Shown piece after piece: positions 37,885 through 47,875 of a stretch of DNA of 64,000 bases. This DNA is from Bartonella sp. DGB1. GTDB taxonomy: Bacteria; Pseudomonadota; Alphaproteobacteria; Rhizobiales; Rhizobiaceae. Below the pieces are notes generated by a model, which saw only the letters and a list, made by a program, of their open reading frames with translations, had not been told where the DNA came from and searched no databases. The stretch covers positions 434,001-498,000 of the forward strand of contig NZ_CP166769.1 of the NCBI RefSeq assembly GCF_041345015.1. The letters run 5' to 3'. The first letter of the stretch is position 1; each line of letters opens with the position of its first letter. The translations under genes were made by a program, and so were the position numbers.

Positions 37885-39117
37885 ATGATAATGGTTAATG
37901 AACTACCACAAAAACATGTAAAGAGCGGTATGGCTTTAGTTTTTATGATTCTACTACTGGATAGTATTGGAATTGCTATGCTTGTTCCAATATTACCGCA
38001 ATTGTTACAAGAATTGACAGGTCATACAATTAAAGAAGCAGTGTTGCATGGTAGTTTATTGATAACTTCATATGCTGCTATGCAATTTTTATTTGCTCCT
38101 TTAGTAGGAGCCGCTTCAGATAAGTGGGGTAGAAGACCGATATTGCTTATTTCTGTGTTAACTTTCGCTATTGATAATTTAATATGTGCTTTAGCAGGAT
38201 CTTATTTATTTTTGTTAGTTGGACGTATTTTGGCTGGAATAAGTGGTGCAAGTTATACTACATGTATGGCATATATAGCTGATGTATCTCATAAAAAAAA
38301 TCTAACTAAAAATTTTTCTATGATAGAAATTGCTTTCGGTATAGGATTTGTGATTGGTCCTGTCATTGGGAGCTTTTTGGGTACTATAAATGTTAGATGT
38401 CCATTTTATGCCGCTGCTGCTTTAGCTTTAGTTAATTTTATTTTATCATGGTGGTTTTTACCTGAAACATTACCTTTAGATCAGCGTAGGAACATTAATT
38501 GGATTAAATCCAATCCAATTAATGCATTATTAAAGTTAAAGCAATATCCAACTGTCAAATATATAGCCGCAACCGATTTTTTTTATGCCATGTCTGTTAA
38601 TGTTTGGCTTATATGGTCATATATCAGTGTAGCAAGATATCAGTGGACGCCAAATCATATAGGGTTATCGTTAATGATATTTTCAATAGGGCAAATTTTT
38701 GTTACTTTATTAATTTTGCCTTATCTAGCAAATAGAATGACAGATAAAAAATTAGCTCTATTAGGATTATCCATAGTAACTATATCTTATGTTGGCTATG
38801 CTTTTGCTATAACAGAATGGATGGTATATGTAGTATTTTTTATAACATTACTAGAATTTGTAGCACCTGCACCACTCAGATCTATTGCGGCAGCACAGGT
38901 AAGTAAATCACATCAAGGAGAGGTGCAAGGTACTATAGCGAGTTTAAGAAGTCTAACAGCTATTATTGCACCAGTTATTTATGCTATTATTTTTAGTTAT
39001 TTCTCTAATAATAATGTTTTGGTTAACTTTTTAGGTATGCCTTTTATTATAGCCTTTGTATTTTCCGTTATATCGCTAATGATTTTTTATAAAGGGGTTA
39101 TTAAAAAAACTACTTAA
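37885..39117 (+). CDS. MFS transporter, Tet-type (TCR/Tet family), copy 2
   Basis: Tandem paralog of the preceding transporter; about four fifths of residues are the same by eye. It keeps the same motifs: GAASDKWGRRPILLISVL, ISGASYTTCMAYIADV, FGIGFVIGPVIGSFLG. Both copies have intact frames and the differences are largely conservative, so both are probably functional and may be diverging in substrate. Starts at 37885 or 37891 are possible; the second aligns better with copy 1. The 3' end overlaps the convergent carA stop by eight bases. Confidence 0.88.
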   Translation: MIMVNELPQKHVKSGMALVFMILLLDSIGIAMLVPILPQLLQELTGHTIKEAVLHGSLLITSYAAMQFLFAPLVGAASDKWGRRPILLISVLTFAIDNLICALAGSYLFLLVGRILAGISGASYTTCMAYIADVSHKKNLTKNFSMIEIAFGIGFVIGPVIGSFLGTINVRCPFYAAAALALVNFILSWWFLPETLPLDQRRNINWIKSNPINALLKLKQYPTVKYIAATDFFYAMSVNVWLIWSYISVARYQWTPNHIGLSLMIFSIGQIFVTLLILPYLANRMTDKKLALLGLSIVTISYVGYAFAITEWMVYVVFFITLLEFVAPAPLRSIAAAQVSKSHQGEVQGTIASLRSLTAIIAPVIYAIIFSYFSNNNVLVNFLGMPFIIAFVFSVISLMIFYKGVIKKTT

Positions 39118-40357
39118 TAGCTTTTTTATTTTTATATTCATTCATTAACTGAGAAAAACGACGAAATAAATAATGACTATCTTGAGGACCAGGAGACGCT
39201 TCCGGGTGATGTTGTACTGAAAATGCGGGGCTATCTAATAAAGCTATACCACAATTGGTACCATCAAATAAAGATATATGTGTTTCTTTCACATTATTAG
39301 GTAAGCTTTTGCTATCTACAGCAAACCCGTGATTCATCGAAACAATTTCTACCTTGCCGGTAGTGTAATCTTTAACAGGGTGATTTGATCCATGGTGACC
39401 TTGGTGCATCTTGATAGTTTTTGCTCCGGTAGCTAAAGCTAGTAATTGATGCCCTAAACAAATACCAAAAATAGGAATTTTCGTAGTTAATAATTCTTGT
39501 AATATAGCAATACTATAAATACCTGTTGCAGATGGATCGCCAGGACCGTTAGATAAAAATATACCATCAGGATTTAAAGCTAAAATATCTGCAGCACTAG
39601 TTTGAGCTGAAACTATAGTAACTTTAGCGCCTATATCACATAATAAACGTAAAATATTACGTTTGATACCATAATCTATAACTACAACATTATAATTATG
39701 TTCTTTTTGAGTTCCATAGCCATATGGCCATTGCCATGACGTTTCTAGCCAGGATGGCGAATTACAGTTACTTACTGCTTTAGCTAGATCAACTCCATTT
39801 AAACCAGACCATTGTTTGGCTTTATTTAACAATTTCTCTATATTAAATATACCATCAGGATTATGTGATATTACCACATTTTTTGCACCTTTATCACGAA
39901 TGTAAGAGGTAATAGAGCGTGTGTCTACATCACTTAAAGCAATAATATTGCGTTTTTTCAACCATTCATTAAAATTATTGTTTGAGCGATAGTTAGAAGG
40001 AGAAGTAATATCAGCTTTGAAGATCGCGCCGACTGCGCCAAATTTAGTTTCAGGAGTTAAATCTTCAATATCTTCATTATTAGTACCAACTATGCCAATG
40101 TGAGGAAAAGTAAAGTTGATTATTTGTCCACTATACGATGGATCAGTTAATATTTCCTGATAACCGGTCATAGCGGTATTAAAGCATATCTCACCTTCTA
40201 TAGTTCCTGTTGCTCCAAAGCCGTTACCATAGATGATATTACCATCTTCAAAAACAATCACAGCAGTAGGTTGTTTTATAGACCAAACATTAGAATTGTT
40301 AGAGCTGGTGCAGGCATTATTATGACTAGGAGGAAGATGTGATAAATTGTGAGACAT
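39110..40357 (-). CDS. carA: Carbamoyl-phosphate synthase small subunit
   Basis: Glutaminase subunit that supplies ammonia to CarB. The N-terminal CPSase domain has VFEDGNIIYGNGFGATG, GEICFNTAMTGYQEILTDPSYSGQIINFTFPHIG and DVDTRSIT. The C-terminal class I glutamine amidotransferase domain has FLSNGPGDPS, the nucleophile motif FGICLGHQLLALATGAK and the HHPEASPGP His/Glu motif. The 415-residue length includes ~30 extra N-terminal residues rich in Ser and Asn. Convergent with the second transporter gene; its 3' end has been copied to 37531-37815. Confidence 0.97.
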   Translation of the reverse strand: MSHNLSHLPPSHNNACTSSNNSNVWSIKQPTAVIVFEDGNIIYGNGFGATGTIEGEICFNTAMTGYQEILTDPSYSGQIINFTFPHIGIVGTNNEDIEDLTPETKFGAVGAIFKADITSPSNYRSNNNFNEWLKKRNIIALSDVDTRSITSYIRDKGAKNVVISHNPDGIFNIEKLLNKAKQWSGLNGVDLAKAVSNCNSPSWLETSWQWPYGYGTQKEHNYNVVVIDYGIKRNILRLLCDIGAKVTIVSAQTSAADILALNPDGIFLSNGPGDPSATGIYSIAILQELLTTKIPIFGICLGHQLLALATGAKTIKMHQGHHGSNHPVKDYTTGKVEIVSMNHGFAVDSKSLPNNVKETHISLFDGTNCGIALLDSPAFSVQHHPEASPGPQDSHYLFRRFSQLMNEYKNKKAIK

Positions 40358-40448
40358 TGTTGTTCCTGATATAATTTATAAGATTTAGGCTATTCTACTG
40401 TAATAGATAGCCAGAAAGCAATTATTTTTTAATGATTTAACGATATCA

Positions 40449-41666
40449 TTAATTATTTTTCTTTTTAGTAATTATCTGTAAATTGTTGCGTAAATCGCTG
40501 CCGGTTGGCATTTGGAATATCTTTAAACCAAATATTTCTATTATTGAATATAGATGTTCAAATATATCTGCTTGTACAGCTTCATATTTTACTGATGAAG
40601 TTTGATCACAGAAACAATATATTTCCACAGGTAATCCGGCCGCAGTAGGTGCTTGTAATTTAGCTAACATTATCATATCTTCACGTAAATTATTTTGCTT
40701 AGCTAAATAATTATTTATATAAGCTCTAAAAGTACCTAAATTAGTAAGACGGCGAGTATTGGCAGCAATTTTGCTTTGTTCACCTAAATTTTTGTTCCAT
40801 ATCTCTATTTCTTTGATTTTTTGATTCAGATAATCTTTTAGATAGTTAATTTTTGATAATTCTTTTAATTCTTCACTTGTTAAAAAGCGAATAGTATTTT
40901 GATCAATAAACAAAGATCGTTTAATGCGACGTGCACCTGATTGGTTCATATTACGCCAATTTTTAAAAGAATCAGTCACTAATTTCCTAATCGGAATTAT
41001 GGTGATGGTATTATCCCAATTTTTTACAGCTATTGTATGTAATAAAATTTCTTGAACTTCACCGTCAGCTCCTAGATTTGGCATTTCTATCCAGTCACCA
41101 ACTTTTACTATATTTGTTGAGGAAATTTGAATGCCTGCGATTAATGATAATATTGTATCCTGGAACACTAAAATCACTATAGCTAACATAGCACCTAGAC
41201 CGGATATGATCAGCAACGGTGGTTGGTTAAGTAGAGTAGCTAAAATTAATAAACCAGCAACGATAAAAGTTGATAATTTACCTATTTGTATATAAATTTT
41301 TACTGGTTTATCTTTTAGGATATTTTGATAATAATTGCTGGTGAGATCTAATATAGAGGACATTATTGTAGCTATTAATAAAATTATGCAACATAATGAT
41401 ATTTTTTGAACAATAGCTGTATAATCGGCGCTAATTTGTGGAATAATAGGAGCTATAGTAAGTAAAATAAATGGAATTATTAGGTAAGAAATTTTTTGAT
41501 TTAACTTTTTGAAAATACAGTTACCTTCGGTATTTTTTGATACAATATTTAATTTTTTACCAATATAAGCCCCGATGAAATTACGTGCTATATAAGATAT
41601 AGCAAAAGATAATAATGTGAGTAAAATTAAATAAAGGCTAGGGATTAAGATACTAGAAAAAGTCAT
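40449..41666 (-). CDS. Mechanosensitive channel, YbdG/MscS-type
   Basis: Inner-membrane protein of 405 residues with about five hydrophobic segments in the first ~180 residues. The MscS pore and beta domain then follow: LSLIAGIQISSTNIVKVGDWIEMPNLGADGEVQEILLHTIAVKNWDNTITIIPIRKLVTDSFKNWRNM. The variant GDWIEMPxLGADGEV and SGARRIKRS match the YbdG (small-conductance) subgroup better than MscS itself. The last ~180 residues are cytosolic. Function: probably release of solutes on osmotic downshock. Divergent from dnaG with about 100 bases between them. Confidence 0.85.
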   Translation of the reverse strand: MTFSSILIPSLYLILLTLLSFAISYIARNFIGAYIGKKLNIVSKNTEGNCIFKKLNQKISYLIIPFILLTIAPIIPQISADYTAIVQKISLCCIILLIATIMSSILDLTSNYYQNILKDKPVKIYIQIGKLSTFIVAGLLILATLLNQPPLLIISGLGAMLAIVILVFQDTILSLIAGIQISSTNIVKVGDWIEMPNLGADGEVQEILLHTIAVKNWDNTITIIPIRKLVTDSFKNWRNMNQSGARRIKRSLFIDQNTIRFLTSEELKELSKINYLKDYLNQKIKEIEIWNKNLGEQSKIAANTRRLTNLGTFRAYINNYLAKQNNLREDMIMLAKLQAPTAAGLPVEIYCFCDQTSSVKYEAVQADIFEHLYSIIEIFGLKIFQMPTGSDLRNNLQIITKKKNN

Positions 41667-41772
41667 TATATATTCCTATGAGACATTATTATTTGTAAAA
41701 AGCTATTCTTTTATTATATTATATGTGATATAAAATTTTATTGCCAATTTTAATATCAATATATTTTGCCTT

Positions 41773-43608
41773 ATGTATTTTTCACCAGATTTTTTAAATA
41801 TAATTCGTGATAGAATAACTATCTCTCAGATAGTATCTAAATATATTGTGTTAGATCAAAAAAAATCTCAACCTTTGAGAGGAAATTATTGGGCTTGTTG
41901 TCCGTTTCATAATGAAAAAACTCCTAGTTTTTCGTGTAATGATAATAAAAAAATATATTATTGCTTTGGCTGTCATGAAAAAGGAGACATATTCACATTT
42001 GTGATGAATATAGAAAAAATTCCTTTTGTTGAAGCTGTCAAAAAAATAGCTAATTTAGCTGGAGTAAAATTACCTAAATTTGATAATAAATTATTAGAAC
42101 AAGATAAGAAAAAAAATGATCTTTATCAAATTATGCAGTGGGCAAGTCAATATTTCATTCAACAATTACATACTGATAGAGGTTATAAAGCTTTATCTTA
42201 TTTACAACATCGACAAATTTCACCAGATACGCAAATAAATTTTTTACTAGGATATGCTCCAATTGGTAGCAAGGATCTAATAAATTTTTTAAGTCAAAAA
42301 GATGTTACACTACAGCAAATAGTCGATGTAGGGTTAGCTATTTGGTCTGAAGATAAGCAGCAGATTTTTCCTAGATTTAGAAATAGATTGATTTTTCCTA
42401 TTAAAGATAAGCAAAAACGTATTATTGCTTTTGGTGGACGGGCTCTAGAGACAGCGACTAACGCAAAATATTTGAATTCTCCTGAAACCGTTTTATTTAA
42501 TAAAAGTGAGGTTTTATATAATTTTGAAAAGGCTAAAGAAAATACTAGTTATAATGTAACAGATAATCTCACTAATACATTAATTTTAGTAGAAGGATAT
42601 ATGGATACTATTGCTTTAGCGCAAGCAGGTTTTAATAGGGTTGTAGCCTCTTTAGGAACGGCTTTAACTGAACAGCAAATGAATTTATTATGGAGTTTAT
42701 CTGATGTACCATTATTATGTTTGGATGGGGATAAAGCTGGTATAGCAGCTATAAGTAGATCTATAGAAAGATCATTACCTTTGATTACTGCGCAAAAGTC
42801 CTTGAGATTTCTAATTTTACCACATGGCAATGACCCTGATGATTATATTAAAAATTACGGTAAGGCAGCTTTTCTACAACAATTGTCAAAGGCTATGGGC
42901 TTATTTGATATGCTTTGGTACTTAGAAACTAAAGGGCAAACTTTTTCTAGTCCTGAAAATATTTCTAAATTACAAGCTAAAATACAAAATTTATTGTTTA
43001 AAGTTAAGGATCCATATGTTAAGGAAGTATATCGGCAAGAATTAAAAGATAGATTGTGGAAAATTAGATTTAAGAAAAGTCGAATCGTTTCTAAATTTAA
43101 GAAAAATGATAATTTAGTTAATTATTCATCAAGCAATAACTTAATTAGTCACTTGCCTACTAGTAAAACGAATGGAGAAAAGATAGAGGCCTTATTTATA
43201 TCCTTATTGTTAGCACAGCCTTTTTTAATTGATGTATATAATGTACAAATTATATCTTGTGAGTTGAAATATAACTATGCTACCGCATTAAGGGATAAAA
43301 TGATAGAAATAGTTATAAAGAAAATACCTGAAAATAGGGAAGAATTTATTAGAGAGTTAAATATTAAGCAACAAGAAAGACATTTAGCGCATTTAGCACA
43401 AGTAGCCGAACCTTATAAAAATATTTGGAAAAAATATCGATATTATGATAAGCAACAGGCTGAGGAAAATATAAAAGTAATATTTTCATTGTTAAATAAG
43501 AGAAATATAGAGAAAGAAAAAGAAGAATTTAGAAAAGATGCAAAGGAGAACCCTGAACTAGATATTGTTGCTAGGATTTTAGCCTTAAAAAATGATAGTA
43601 CACTTTAA
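41773..43608 (+). CDS. dnaG: DNA primase DnaG
   Basis: Synthesises RNA primers at the replication fork. The N-terminal CHC2 zinc finger is intact (CPFHNEKTPSFSC, then YYCFGCHEKGDIFTFVM). The RNA-polymerase core has LGYAP, FRNRLIFPIKDKQKRIIAFGGRAL and the TOPRIM motif LVEGYMDTIALAQAGF with LCLDGDKAG. The C-terminal ~190 residues are divergent and helical, as expected for the helicase-binding part. The 611-residue length is normal. It is followed by rpoD, the classical macromolecular-synthesis order; rpsU and yqeY are not seen. Confidence 0.96.
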   Translation: MYFSPDFLNIIRDRITISQIVSKYIVLDQKKSQPLRGNYWACCPFHNEKTPSFSCNDNKKIYYCFGCHEKGDIFTFVMNIEKIPFVEAVKKIANLAGVKLPKFDNKLLEQDKKKNDLYQIMQWASQYFIQQLHTDRGYKALSYLQHRQISPDTQINFLLGYAPIGSKDLINFLSQKDVTLQQIVDVGLAIWSEDKQQIFPRFRNRLIFPIKDKQKRIIAFGGRALETATNAKYLNSPETVLFNKSEVLYNFEKAKENTSYNVTDNLTNTLILVEGYMDTIALAQAGFNRVVASLGTALTEQQMNLLWSLSDVPLLCLDGDKAGIAAISRSIERSLPLITAQKSLRFLILPHGNDPDDYIKNYGKAAFLQQLSKAMGLFDMLWYLETKGQTFSSPENISKLQAKIQNLLFKVKDPYVKEVYRQELKDRLWKIRFKKSRIVSKFKKNDNLVNYSSSNNLISHLPTSKTNGEKIEALFISLLLAQPFLIDVYNVQIISCELKYNYATALRDKMIEIVIKKIPENREEFIRELNIKQQERHLAHLAQVAEPYKNIWKKYRYYDKQQAEENIKVIFSLLNKRNIEKEKEEFRKDAKENPELDIVARILALKNDSTL

Positions 43609-43801
43609 TAATGGTATTTAATTATTAATTATTGTAACAAAATAGTGTAAAATACATAAATAATTCGTTTTTTAGCAAGAAATCCTTATATCAACATGTA
43701 CTTAATACTATATATAGAATATATCCTTATTTTATAAATAATGTATAGAGTAAATTTGTCTAGTGCAATTTTCTGGTAAATGCCAGAATTGGAGATTTAG
43801 A

Positions 43802-45742
43802 ATGACAAGTAAACAGAATCAGAGTAAAAAAGATGACAAACCATTGTTAGATTTATCTGATGAATTTATCAAGAAAATGATTCGTGATGCTCGGAAAAAA
43901 GGTTATGTAACCATGGATGAGCTCAATAGTATATTGCCGTCTGAAGAGTTAACTTCTGATCAAATTGAAGATACTATGACTATGTTGTCAGAAATGGGAG
44001 TTAATATTATAGAAGAAGAGGCAGATCTAGAAGAAAGTGGTGTTACTGATTTAGTAGAAGTATCTGGAAGAGCATTAACTACTGCTGCACCGAAAAAATC
44101 TAATATAGACAGCACTGATGACCCTGTTCGAATGTATCTGCGCGAAATGGGAAATGTAGAACTATTGTCACGTAGCGGTGAGATAGCCATAGCAAAAAGA
44201 ATTGAAGCAGGTCGAGCAACCATGATTTCAGGGTTGTGTGAAAGTCCATTAACTTTCCAGGCTTTAATTATTTGGAGAGATCAGTTAGAAGATAAATCTG
44301 TACCTTTAAGAGAGGTAATAGATTTAGAAGGTAGTTATGTTGAACCTATAGCAACCGATGAATTAGATCTATTGACAGAAAAATCTCCTAAAAACTTTAA
44401 AAAGTCGCCATCTTTATCATCTAATAAACTAGAAAATGAATCCTTAGATAAAGATATGGAGGAAGATGATGAGATTAATCCTTCTTTGACCGCTATGGAA
44501 GAAGAGCTTTATCCAAGAGTTATGGAATCATTAAATATTATTGCTGAAACATATGTTAAATTGCGTAAATTGCAAGAACAGCAATTTGATGATAAAAATG
44601 AGGTAAATCTTTCTGCAAAACAAAAAAAATCCTATAAGCTTTTACAAGCATCATTAGTGAATGAAGTTAATTCTTTGTCTTTGCATCCTAACAGAGTAGA
44701 TGCCTTAGTTGAACAGTTATATAGTATTAATAAAGGTTTGATACAAAGTGAGGGTAGCTTAAAACGTTTAGCGGATTCTTACGGTGTGACACATGAAGAT
44801 TTTCTTAAACAATATTGCGGAAAAGAAATATCTCCTAATTGGATAAATCATATAAGTACCTTAAAGAGCAAGGTTTGGAAAAAATTTGCTGCAGAGAAAC
44901 AAGATGATATTTTACGAATACAACAAGATATCAGAGAGTTAGTGCAAGAGACTGGAATATCTATAGGAGAGTTTAAACGTATTGTAACTAGTGTACAAAA
45001 AGGTGAGCGAGAAATGGCTCTGGCTAAAAAAGAAATGGTTGAGGCTAATCTAAGATTGGTTATTTCTATTGCTAAAAAATACACTAATAGAGGATTACAA
45101 TTCTTAGATTTAATACAAGAGGGCAATATTGGTTTAATGAAAGCAGTAGATAAATTTGAATATCGTAGAGGATATAAATTTTCTACTTATGCAACTTGGT
45201 GGATAAGACAAGCTATTACAAGATCTATTGCTGATCAGGCGCGTACAATACGTATTCCTGTACATATGATAGAAACTATTAATAAAATAGTTCGTACTTC
45301 AAGACAAATGAATAACGAAATTGGTAGGGATCCTACACCAGAAGAATTAGCAGAAAAATTGTCAATGTCGTTAGATAAAGTTTGTAAGGTGCTTAAAATA
45401 TCTAAGGAGCCTGTTTCATTAGAAATTCCTGTTGGGGATGAGGATGATTCGCATTTGGGGGATTTTATCGAAGATAAAAATGCTTTATTACCTATTGATG
45501 CGGCTATTCAAGCAAACTTACGCGATACTACTACTAAGGTTTTAGCTTCTCTTACTGCAAGAGAAGAAAGAGTTTTACGTATGAGATTCGGTATAGGTAT
45601 GAATACAGATCATACTCTCGAAGAAGTGGGGCAACAATTTTCAGTTACAAGAGAAAGGATCAGACAAATTGAAGCAAAAGCCTTGCGCAAATTGAAACAT
45701 CCTAGTCGTTCTAGAAAGTTACGTAGCTTTTTAGATAATTAA
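43802..45742 (+). CDS. rpoD: RNA polymerase sigma factor RpoD (sigma-70)
   Basis: Primary sigma factor, 646 residues from the ATG at 43802, chosen because GGAG lies at 43791-43794 and the start [10 protein letters not shown] fits the family; an upstream GTG frame would add 13 unlikely residues. Region 1.1 is at residues ~20-75, region 1.2 contains [19 protein letters not shown], region 2 contains [62 protein letters not shown], and region 4.2 contains [17 protein letters not shown]. The non-conserved insert between regions 1.2 and 2 is acidic. It recognises TTGACA/TATAAT promoters like those marked here. Confidence 0.97.
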   Translation: MTSKQNQSKKDDKPLLDLSDEFIKKMIRDARKKGYVTMDELNSILPSEELTSDQIEDTMTMLSEMGVNIIEEEADLEESGVTDLVEVSGRALTTAAPKKSNIDSTDDPVRMYLREMGNVELLSRSGEIAIAKRIEAGRATMISGLCESPLTFQALIIWRDQLEDKSVPLREVIDLEGSYVEPIATDELDLLTEKSPKNFKKSPSLSSNKLENESLDKDMEEDDEINPSLTAMEEELYPRVMESLNIIAETYVKLRKLQEQQFDDKNEVNLSAKQKKSYKLLQASLVNEVNSLSLHPNRVDALVEQLYSINKGLIQSEGSLKRLADSYGVTHEDFLKQYCGKEISPNWINHISTLKSKVWKKFAAEKQDDILRIQQDIRELVQETGISIGEFKRIVTSVQKGEREMALAKKEMVEANLRLVISIAKKYTNRGLQFLDLIQEGNIGLMKAVDKFEYRRGYKFSTYATWWIRQAITRSIADQARTIRIPVHMIETINKIVRTSRQMNNEIGRDPTPEELAEKLSMSLDKVCKVLKISKEPVSLEIPVGDEDDSHLGDFIEDKNALLPIDAAIQANLRDTTTKVLASLTAREERVLRMRFGIGMNTDHTLEEVGQQFSVTRERIRQIEAKALRKLKHPSRSRKLRSFLDN

Positions 45743-45784
45743 TAGGAATATATTATTGGGAATATATTATAAAGGAAAGATTAC

Positions 45785-47251
45785 ATGGCGGTAATTACTG
45801 GTATCATTGATTTTGTAAATTATTATCTTTGGGGATATGTATTAATATTTGGTCTTATTTTGACTGGTGCGTATTTTACTTTAAGGTTACGTTTCATTCA
45901 AATAGTTCATTTTGGTGAATTTTTACGATTAGCATTTAAACCAGCACGCAAAGGTGGTAAACGACAAGGTATTACACCTTTCCAGGCGTTAATGGTTAGT
46001 TTGGCATCAAGAGTAGGTGTAGGTAATATTACTGGTGTTGCTGTTGCACTTTATTTGGGTGGAGCTGGTGCTATATTTTGGATGTGGGTAGTAGCTTTCT
46101 TAGGTATTGCTACAGCTTATGCTGAAAATGCGTTGGGGCAATTATATAAAGTGCGTAATGAAGAGGGGCAATTTAGAGGTGGTCCTTCATTTTATATTGC
46201 TCGTGGATTAAAAGCACCTCTTTTAGCTAAAATATTTGCTTGTTGTTTAATATTATCTTACGGGTTGGTATTTAATGCGGTGCAAGCTAATTCTATTGCT
46301 GATTCTATAAATTTTGCTTTTGGTGTTCCTAAATCAGTAATGGGTGTTATTTTAGCTATTTTAGTTGGTATAGTCATATTAGGAGGTATTAATAAAGTTG
46401 CTAAAGTGGCTCAATATTTGGTGCCAAGTATGGCTTTATTTTATTTTTTAGTAGTTCTTTATATTGTGCTTACCAATATTACTGAAGTCCCGGCGGCTTT
46501 TAAAATGATATTTTATAGTGCTTTTGGCTTTGAACAAGCTGCAGGTGGATTTACTGGTGGATTAATGGCTGCTATGTTAAATGGTGTAAAAAGAGGTCTA
46601 TTCTCTAACGAGGCCGGTGCTGGTTCTTCTCCTAATATAGCTGCTGTTGCTGATCCTACTCCACCTCATCCAGCTACTCAAGGCTTTATTCAAGCTTTAG
46701 GTGCGGCATTGGATACTCTTGTGGTTTGTACTGCTACTGCTTTGTTAATTTTATTATCAGGACAATTAGATTTTGGATCAACTGTTACCGGAATGGAATT
46801 AACTCAAAGGGCTATGCATACATACTTCGGTGATTTAGGAGTATATTTTGTGGCTTTAATTATATTCTTTTTTGCTTTCACCTCTATATTAGGTAATTAT
46901 TCATATGCAGAAAATGCTATGGTTTATTTAAAGGTTGGGTCTCGCAAATATTTATATATTTTATGTGCCGTATTATTAATTATGGTCATGTGGGGATCCG
47001 TTCAAACTGTGCAGATGGTATTTAATGCAGCGGATGCTTCTATGGGAATTATGGCAACAATAAATATTATTGCTATCCTAGTTTTATCTAATGTAGTAGT
47101 AAAAATGACTAAAGATTATTTTAATCAAAAAAATATGGGGAAAATACCAGAATTTAATCTTAGTGAATATCCTGAATTAAAAGGACAAATAGAAGAAGAT
47201 ATTTGGGGTAAAGAACAGATGGATCGTCAACGAGAAGAAGATAAAAAATAA
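45785..47251 (+). CDS. Alanine/glycine:sodium symporter (AGCS family)
   Basis: Inner-membrane importer of 488 residues with ten or eleven hydrophobic segments. Signatures are GVGNITGVAVALYLGGAGAIFWMW, NALGQLYKVRNEEGQFRGGPSFYI and GLFSNEAGAGSSPNIAAVA, the last being the AGCS hallmark. It takes up alanine or glycine with Na+. The C-terminal cytosolic tail is charged (NLSEYPELKGQIEED). It starts 42 bases after rpoD, with GGAAAG as ribosome-binding site, and ends in a strong terminator. Confidence 0.93.
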   Translation: MAVITGIIDFVNYYLWGYVLIFGLILTGAYFTLRLRFIQIVHFGEFLRLAFKPARKGGKRQGITPFQALMVSLASRVGVGNITGVAVALYLGGAGAIFWMWVVAFLGIATAYAENALGQLYKVRNEEGQFRGGPSFYIARGLKAPLLAKIFACCLILSYGLVFNAVQANSIADSINFAFGVPKSVMGVILAILVGIVILGGINKVAKVAQYLVPSMALFYFLVVLYIVLTNITEVPAAFKMIFYSAFGFEQAAGGFTGGLMAAMLNGVKRGLFSNEAGAGSSPNIAAVADPTPPHPATQGFIQALGAALDTLVVCTATALLILLSGQLDFGSTVTGMELTQRAMHTYFGDLGVYFVALIIFFFAFTSILGNYSYAENAMVYLKVGSRKYLYILCAVLLIMVMWGSVQTVQMVFNAADASMGIMATINIIAILVLSNVVVKMTKDYFNQKNMGKIPEFNLSEYPELKGQIEEDIWGKEQMDRQREEDKK

Positions 47252-47266
47252 AATAAAATATTTTGG

Positions 47267-47310
47267 ATAAACGCCATTCTTTCAAAAAATGGCGTTTATT
47301 TTTATTTTTA
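47267..47310 (+). terminator. Rho-independent terminator after the symporter gene
   Basis: A perfect 12-bp stem (ATAAACGCCATT / AATGGCGTTTAT) with a 9-base loop is followed by a run of mostly T. It lies 15 bases after the stop codon and closes the rpoD-symporter unit. Confidence 0.92.
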
Positions 47311-47323
47311 ACTATTGCTTATG

Positions 47324-47352
47324 TTGTGATTTTAGAGTATTTATACTATATA
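47324..47352 (+). promoter_or_regulatory. tRNA promoter
   Basis: TTGTGA (-35) and TATATA (-10) are separated by exactly 17 bases. The -10 box ends five bases before the mature tRNA start, so transcription would begin at or very near the tRNA 5' end. Confidence 0.65.
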
Positions 47353-47357
47353 AATGT

Positions 47358-47433
47358 GGGCCTGTAGCTCAATGGTCAGAGCCAGCGGCTCATAACCGCT
47401 TGGTTGGGGGTTCGAGTCCCTCCGGGCCCACCA
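47358..47433 (+). tRNA. tRNA with CAT anticodon (tRNA-Ile2 or elongator tRNA-Met)
   Basis: A 76-base cloverleaf folds by eye. It has a 7-bp acceptor stem (GGGCCTG / CGGGCCC with one G-U pair), a 4-bp D stem (GCTC/GAGC), an anticodon stem AGCGG/CCGCT with loop CTCATAA, and a T arm with TTCGAGT. The CCA end is encoded. The anticodon is CAT. The first pair is G-C, so it is not the initiator. From memory the body resembles alphaproteobacterial tRNA-Ile(k2C-AT) more than elongator Met; TilS-dependent lysidine would then make it read AUA. The presence of a second CAT tRNA elsewhere would settle it. Confidence 0.93.
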
Positions 47434-47875
47434 TTTTATGATATCCAAATATAGATACATAATTTAATATAACTTAATTTGATTTAGTTATAGGTCATTA
47501 TGTACTATATGTTATGGATATTTAGCCTTAGTTATTTTGTTATAAGTTAGTAATTATAGTTATTATCTTTAGCGGCTCTGCTATTGGTTGGTAATTATAG
47601 TAATTGTCTTTAGACGTTCGGTTATCAGATAGTAATTCTAATTATCGTTTTGTCTATCATTGGCTACAAATTTATAGCTTTTTTATTTCTCCTTATACTA
47701 ACTTGATATGTTATTAAATTCCGTGATATATAATAAATCGCGCTTAATTTAATATGTTTAAAGTATTTAAATTATTTATTTTAGGTTTATTATCTAGTTA
47801 GATTATTAAACAAGTTTAATAATTTTTAATAAATATACTTAAGTAAGCCTCCCTTATATTAATATGTGAGTTAGT
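47434..47875. other. Long spacer after the tRNA with imperfect repeats
   Basis: About 440 AT-rich bases without a supported gene. Between about 47540 and 47670 a degenerate repeat of roughly 45-55 bases recurs two to three times, each with a (T)AGTAATT(A)TAGT-like core followed by a GGTTATC/TATTGG-like stretch. No integrase gene or tRNA 3'-end duplicate is seen, so there is no sign of an integrated element next to the tRNA. Confidence 0.45.

Larger units (their letters stand above)
36240..39394. repeat. Tandem duplication of an MFS gene plus the carA 3' end
   Basis: Two direct copies, offset 1579 bases, lie head to tail at about 36240-37815 and 37820-39394. Each has the same upstream stretch (TTTTTTTTGCTAGACTGCTC / TTTTTTTTGTTAGACTGCGC), a transporter gene and, convergent to it, the end of carA. 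In the first copy carA is only a fragment; in the second it continues into the full gene. Both transporter frames are open, so only the carA part decayed. Confidence 0.88.

Noticed and set aside
36312-39117. Tetracycline-resistance determinant acquired by transfer
   Set aside because: The proteins match the broad Tet-type MFS group, but codon and base use are as AT-rich as the neighbours and no mobile element is nearby. Substrate cannot be read from sequence.
47358-47875. Genomic island integrated at the tRNA gene
   Set aside because: No integrase, transposase or duplicate of the tRNA 3' end is visible; the downstream genes look chromosomal.
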